Source of the DNA: Pinirhizobacter sp036499745
Lineage (GTDB): Bacteria; Pseudomonadota; Gammaproteobacteria; Xanthomonadales; Rhodanobacteraceae
DNA length: 64,000 bases
NCBI RefSeq assembly: GCF_036499745.1
Contig: NZ_DASYDG010000002.1
Span: 1 to 64,000, forward strand
Direction: 5' to 3'
The position numbers and the translations under genes are program-made. Shown in pieces: positions 61,093 through 64,000 of this stretch (its first letter is position 1; the number at the start of each line of letters is the position of its first letter). The notes beneath the pieces were generated by a model. That model was given only the letters and a program-made list of their open reading frames with translations. It was not told the origin of the DNA and searched no databases.

Positions 61093-62889
61093 ATGGAAAC
61101 ATCCTCCAGGCCGGACGCGGAGCAAGCCATGCCAACCGAAGCCGATGCGTACCAGCAAAGCGACTTCACCCACCCCACTCGCATCTGCGACCTGGTGATG
61201 AAGGGCGGCGTATCCAGCGGCGTGGTGTACCCGCTGGCCGCAGCTGAGCTGGCCAAGGATTTCCGCTTCAACTCCATCGGTGGCACCTCGGCCGGTGCCA
61301 TCGCCGCAGCGGTAACGGCCGCTGCGGAGTACGGCCGCGCCTCCGGCGGTTTCGTGCGCCTGAGCCAGGTACCCAGGCAGATCGGCGGGCACCTGATGCG
61401 CCTGTTCCAGCCATCGCCCCGGCTTGCGGCGCTGCTGGATATCTTCCTTGCCCTGCAAGCCCCGGGCTCGTGGATCGCAAGGATCGGTCGGGTGCTGGGC
61501 ATCGCCGTGCGGCGCTTCGTCGGGCGCTGGTTGATCGGCCTGGTAGCGGGTGTCGTGTTCGGCGTCGTCGCCGTGTTTTCCGGCGCACCGATCGGCTACG
61601 CCGTGGCGTGGGGCGCGGGGCTGTTCGTACTGATCGGTATCGTCGCCGTGGCATCCACGCTGTACCGACGGATCACGCGCGAAGTCCCGGCCAACGGCTA
61701 TGGTTTATGCCCGGGAAGCACCCAACGCGGCTTCGACACACCCGGCCTTACCGACTGGCTCACCGATCTCATCGACCACATTGCCGGTCGCGGCACCGGG
61801 CCCGACGACCCGCCATTGACCTTCGACGACCTGGCCGCGCCACCGGGCGGTACACCGTCGGTCTCCCTGCGGATGATGACCACCAACCTGATGATGCGCC
61901 GGCCGTTCACCGTACCGATGCGCGACCACAGCTTCCTTTTCCGCAAACAGGAATTTGAAAACCTGTTCCCGTCGCGGGTGATGAAGTACCTCATGGCCAA
62001 CAGCGAAGCTTTCGACACCGGCAACCCCGCGGACGATTTCTTCCACCTGCCGCCCGACGGCAAGCTGCCCGTGGCCATCGGTGCACGGATGAGCCTGAGC
62101 TTCCCGCTGTTGATCAGCGCCATTCCGCTTTATGCGCGGGACTTCACGCTTAACGAGGCCGCCGGCCGCAGCGTTCCGCGCCTGTGCCTGTTCAGCGATG
62201 GCGGCCTGGCCAGCAACTTTCCCATCCACTTCTTCGACAAGCTCTGGCCCAACCATCCCACCTTCGGCATCAGCCTGGACGATTTCAACCCCACCAGGAA
62301 TATCGGCCCCGGCCGCGCCTGGCTACCGGAAACCGCCAACAGCGGCGTACTGATTCCCATCCTGCCGATCGAAGGCGGCTTGCTGGCCTTCCTGCAGCGG
62401 CTGATCGACGCCGCCAAGGATTGGCAGGACAACCTGCAAAGCACCCTGCCCGGCTATCGCGAACGCATCGTGCACGTGGCGCTGAAGCCCGACGAAGGCG
62501 GCCTGAACCTCACCATGGACGCCACGATGGTGGGGAAGCTGGCCCACTACGGCGCCAGCGCCGGGGAACTCGCGCGGGACGTCTTCAATTTCGACGAACA
62601 CCGCTGGCGACGTTTCCTGGTGGCGATGGCGCGCATGGAACAGACGCTGGATGAATTCACCACCGCATGGGATGGCGACACGGTGGAAAAGGAATCCTTC
62701 CAGTCGTACCTCATGCGCTATCCCGACCACGCACAAACCTACCAGCAGGACGCCGCACGCCTGGCCGAAATGCTCCGCCGCGCCGCGGCGCTGGTGGACA
62801 TGGGCCGCGCCTGGCGCAAGCTGCCGGACATCCGTGATGGCCAGATACCCAAGCCCGATACCAACCTCAGTATTACCCCGAAGCCCTGA
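61093..62889 (+). CDS. Patatin-like phospholipase with internal membrane helices
   Basis: A 598-residue lipid acyl hydrolase. Oxyanion loop KGGVSSGVVYP (37-47), nucleophile S66 in GGTSAG and catalytic D369 in FSDGGLASN form the Ser-Asp dyad. Between them, residues about 140-195 contain two membrane helices (LIGLVAGVVFGVVAVFSGA and GAGLFVLIGIVAVASTLY), so the active site is split by a membrane insertion. No signal peptide. It likely works on inner-membrane phospholipids from the cytoplasmic face; lysis-type roles are known for some relatives but cannot be shown here. Confidence 0.82.
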   Translation: METSSRPDAEQAMPTEADAYQQSDFTHPTRICDLVMKGGVSSGVVYPLAAAELAKDFRFNSIGGTSAGAIAAAVTAAAEYGRASGGFVRLSQVPRQIGGHLMRLFQPSPRLAALLDIFLALQAPGSWIARIGRVLGIAVRRFVGRWLIGLVAGVVFGVVAVFSGAPIGYAVAWGAGLFVLIGIVAVASTLYRRITREVPANGYGLCPGSTQRGFDTPGLTDWLTDLIDHIAGRGTGPDDPPLTFDDLAAPPGGTPSVSLRMMTTNLMMRRPFTVPMRDHSFLFRKQEFENLFPSRVMKYLMANSEAFDTGNPADDFFHLPPDGKLPVAIGARMSLSFPLLISAIPLYARDFTLNEAAGRSVPRLCLFSDGGLASNFPIHFFDKLWPNHPTFGISLDDFNPTRNIGPGRAWLPETANSGVLIPILPIEGGLLAFLQRLIDAAKDWQDNLQSTLPGYRERIVHVALKPDEGGLNLTMDATMVGKLAHYGASAGELARDVFNFDEHRWRRFLVAMARMEQTLDEFTTAWDGDTVEKESFQSYLMRYPDHAQTYQQDAARLAEMLRRAAALVDMGRAWRKLPDIRDGQIPKPDTNLSITPKP

Positions 62890-63023
62890 AGAAGCGGCCC
62901 TGACCCGCGGCCCGAACCCCCCGGGCATGTGTTTGCACTAGTCCATCCGGCCGAGAAACGGCCCCTGCCCGACCCCTTCGCCGTGTGAGAATATTCCCAC
63001 CGGAGGGAGTCGGGAGGACTACC

Positions 63024-64000
63024 ATGCGCGCGCGTACCATCGTTGGCATCGTCACCCTGGTGGTGGGTGCATGGGCACTGATTGGGTGGATGGGTTATGC
63101 CACCTACCACGCGATGACACCCCAGATGCTGGCGAAGATCCACCAGGCCAGCCGGCCACATCACGGCGGCAAGCTGCCGGCCGCCCCGGCCAAGCCGCCC
63201 GAGCGCCCCGCGTCCGTACCCGCCATCAGCGACGCGGCCTATACGGCCTACTTCGCCAAGGTGCGTACCGCCGAGAAAATCCGCGATCCGCTGCAACGTT
63301 GCCTGGCCTATCCCGACCCACCGGGCATGCACTGGCATGCGGATACCACCACGGCCTATTGCCGTTACCGCACGCAGCCGATCATCACCATGGCCCAGGC
63401 GAAAGACCTGGTAGCCAGGGGCCGTGCCGCGGAACTGGACAGGATCCTTGCCGGCTACCGTGATGCCCAGCTGCACGACCCGGCGCACGCCGGCTTGCTC
63501 GAGCATGCCTACATCGCACTGGACTTCGAGTGCTCGTGCACCGAATCGAGGCCAATGATCGATGCGTGGATGAAGCAGCGGCCCGACAGCGCTTTCGCCC
63601 TGGCTGCCAGCGGCATCGCTCATCAGGGCGAGGCCCAGCGCGCCTCGCACGCGGTGTGGAACATGGAACATGAGAGCGCCCAGGCGCTGCGCAACGACCC
63701 GGCAATCCGTTCCCGCATCCAGGAATACAAGCCCAGGGCGATCCAGGCGCGTGACACCGCGCTGCACCTGGCCAGGCAGGACCTGGACATGGCGGTGGTG
63801 CGCGACAGCATGGTGCTGCCGGTGTATTCATCGATGATCTACGTCGGCTGGATGTCCGCCGAGCCGCTGTATATCGAGCAGGCCATCAAGCGCGGCCTTG
63901 CCGTGGATCCATTGAGTTTCCGCCTGCGCGCCGTGGCCATCTCGCATTGGTACAAGGCCATGCGCAGCACGCCCGACAAGGACGCCCAGGCGCGCGAAGC
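63024..64000 (+). CDS. DUF4034-like protein (5' part; cut by window edge)
   Basis: The first 325 codons of a protein with an N-terminal membrane helix (TIVGIVTLVVGAWALIGWMG), a Pro-rich linker and an alpha-helical, TPR-like domain matching DUF4034 (LDRILAGYRDAQLHDP, AIKRGLAVDPLSFRLRAVAI). A GGAGG seven bases before ATG 63024 marks the start. Such proteins are uncharacterised; the helical repeats suggest protein-protein contacts in the periplasm. The stop lies beyond position 64000. Confidence 0.75.
   Translation, partial: MRARTIVGIVTLVVGAWALIGWMGYATYHAMTPQMLAKIHQASRPHHGGKLPAAPAKPPERPASVPAISDAAYTAYFAKVRTAEKIRDPLQRCLAYPDPPGMHWHADTTTAYCRYRTQPIITMAQAKDLVARGRAAELDRILAGYRDAQLHDPAHAGLLEHAYIALDFECSCTESRPMIDAWMKQRPDSAFALAASGIAHQGEAQRASHAVWNMEHESAQALRNDPAIRSRIQEYKPRAIQARDTALHLARQDLDMAVVRDSMVLPVYSSMIYVGWMSAEPLYIEQAIKRGLAVDPLSFRLRAVAISHWYKAMRSTPDKDAQARE

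Overview
The window is high-GC proteobacterial chromosome, dense and mostly plasmid- and phage-free. The mix of two long carbohydrate-type TonB-dependent receptors without SusD partners, secreted arabinan-type glycosidases, a sedolisin protease, a chromosomal subclass B3 metallo-beta-lactamase and short GGGGTCAGAGTCA-type palindromic repeats suggests a Xanthomonadales/Rhodanobacteraceae bacterium (Luteibacter- or Dyella-like). This is inferred from gene content only. No tRNA, rRNA, CRISPR array, integrase or transposase gene was found.

Layout. 1-7.7 kb: the 5' part of an M1 aminopeptidase, several small membrane or zinc-ribbon proteins, a DUF4105 protein, a stand-alone receiver and a PAS-GAF hybrid histidine kinase. 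7.7-26.2 kb: a carbohydrate-utilisation locus with a FadR-type GntR regulator, divergent from GalM, a clan GH-A hydrolase, two paralogous TonB-dependent receptors separated by a GH43, a sialidase-fold (GH93-like) enzyme and a second GH43. After a short insertion (DoxX, TetR, B3 beta-lactamase, DoxX-like, broken SRPBCC gene) comes a GH97 enzyme. A Tat-exported GH127 enzyme lies at 32.0 kb. The enzyme set fits extracellular and periplasmic breakdown of arabinan or arabinogalactan side chains. Matches to the FadR-subfamily operator TNGTNNNACNA lie before the regulator, galM and the GH97 gene.

26.2-32 kb: a YghU/YfcG-like glutathione transferase, an alcohol dehydrogenase divergent from a YqhC-like AraC regulator with phased tandem repeats between them, and a 940-residue protein joining peptidoglycan-binding, GH19-like, papain-like and alpha/beta-hydrolase domains. 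The last is the most unusual gene of the window. 33.8-38.6 kb: secreted and serine-hydrolase genes, a strongly hairpinned intergenic region, then an AT-richer segment (HAD phosphatase, cupin, PAS-LuxR regulator) with a perfect palindrome in front.

38.6-49.4 kb: a Tat-signal threonine aldolase-like enzyme, a Rap1a/Tai-like secreted protein, an EEP hydrolase, a tightly coupled CLC channel/zinc-ribbon/SDR/hydrolase operon and a large S53 peptidase with FG-GAP repeats. 50-64 kb: a TonB receptor coupled to a PHP hydrolase, a rubredoxin-like/MBL-fold protein, an epimerase and a GNAT. A marR-emrB efflux operon follows, bracketed on both sides by REP-like elements. The window ends with an AraC/SDR divergent pair, a membrane patatin and a DUF4034 gene cut by the window edge.
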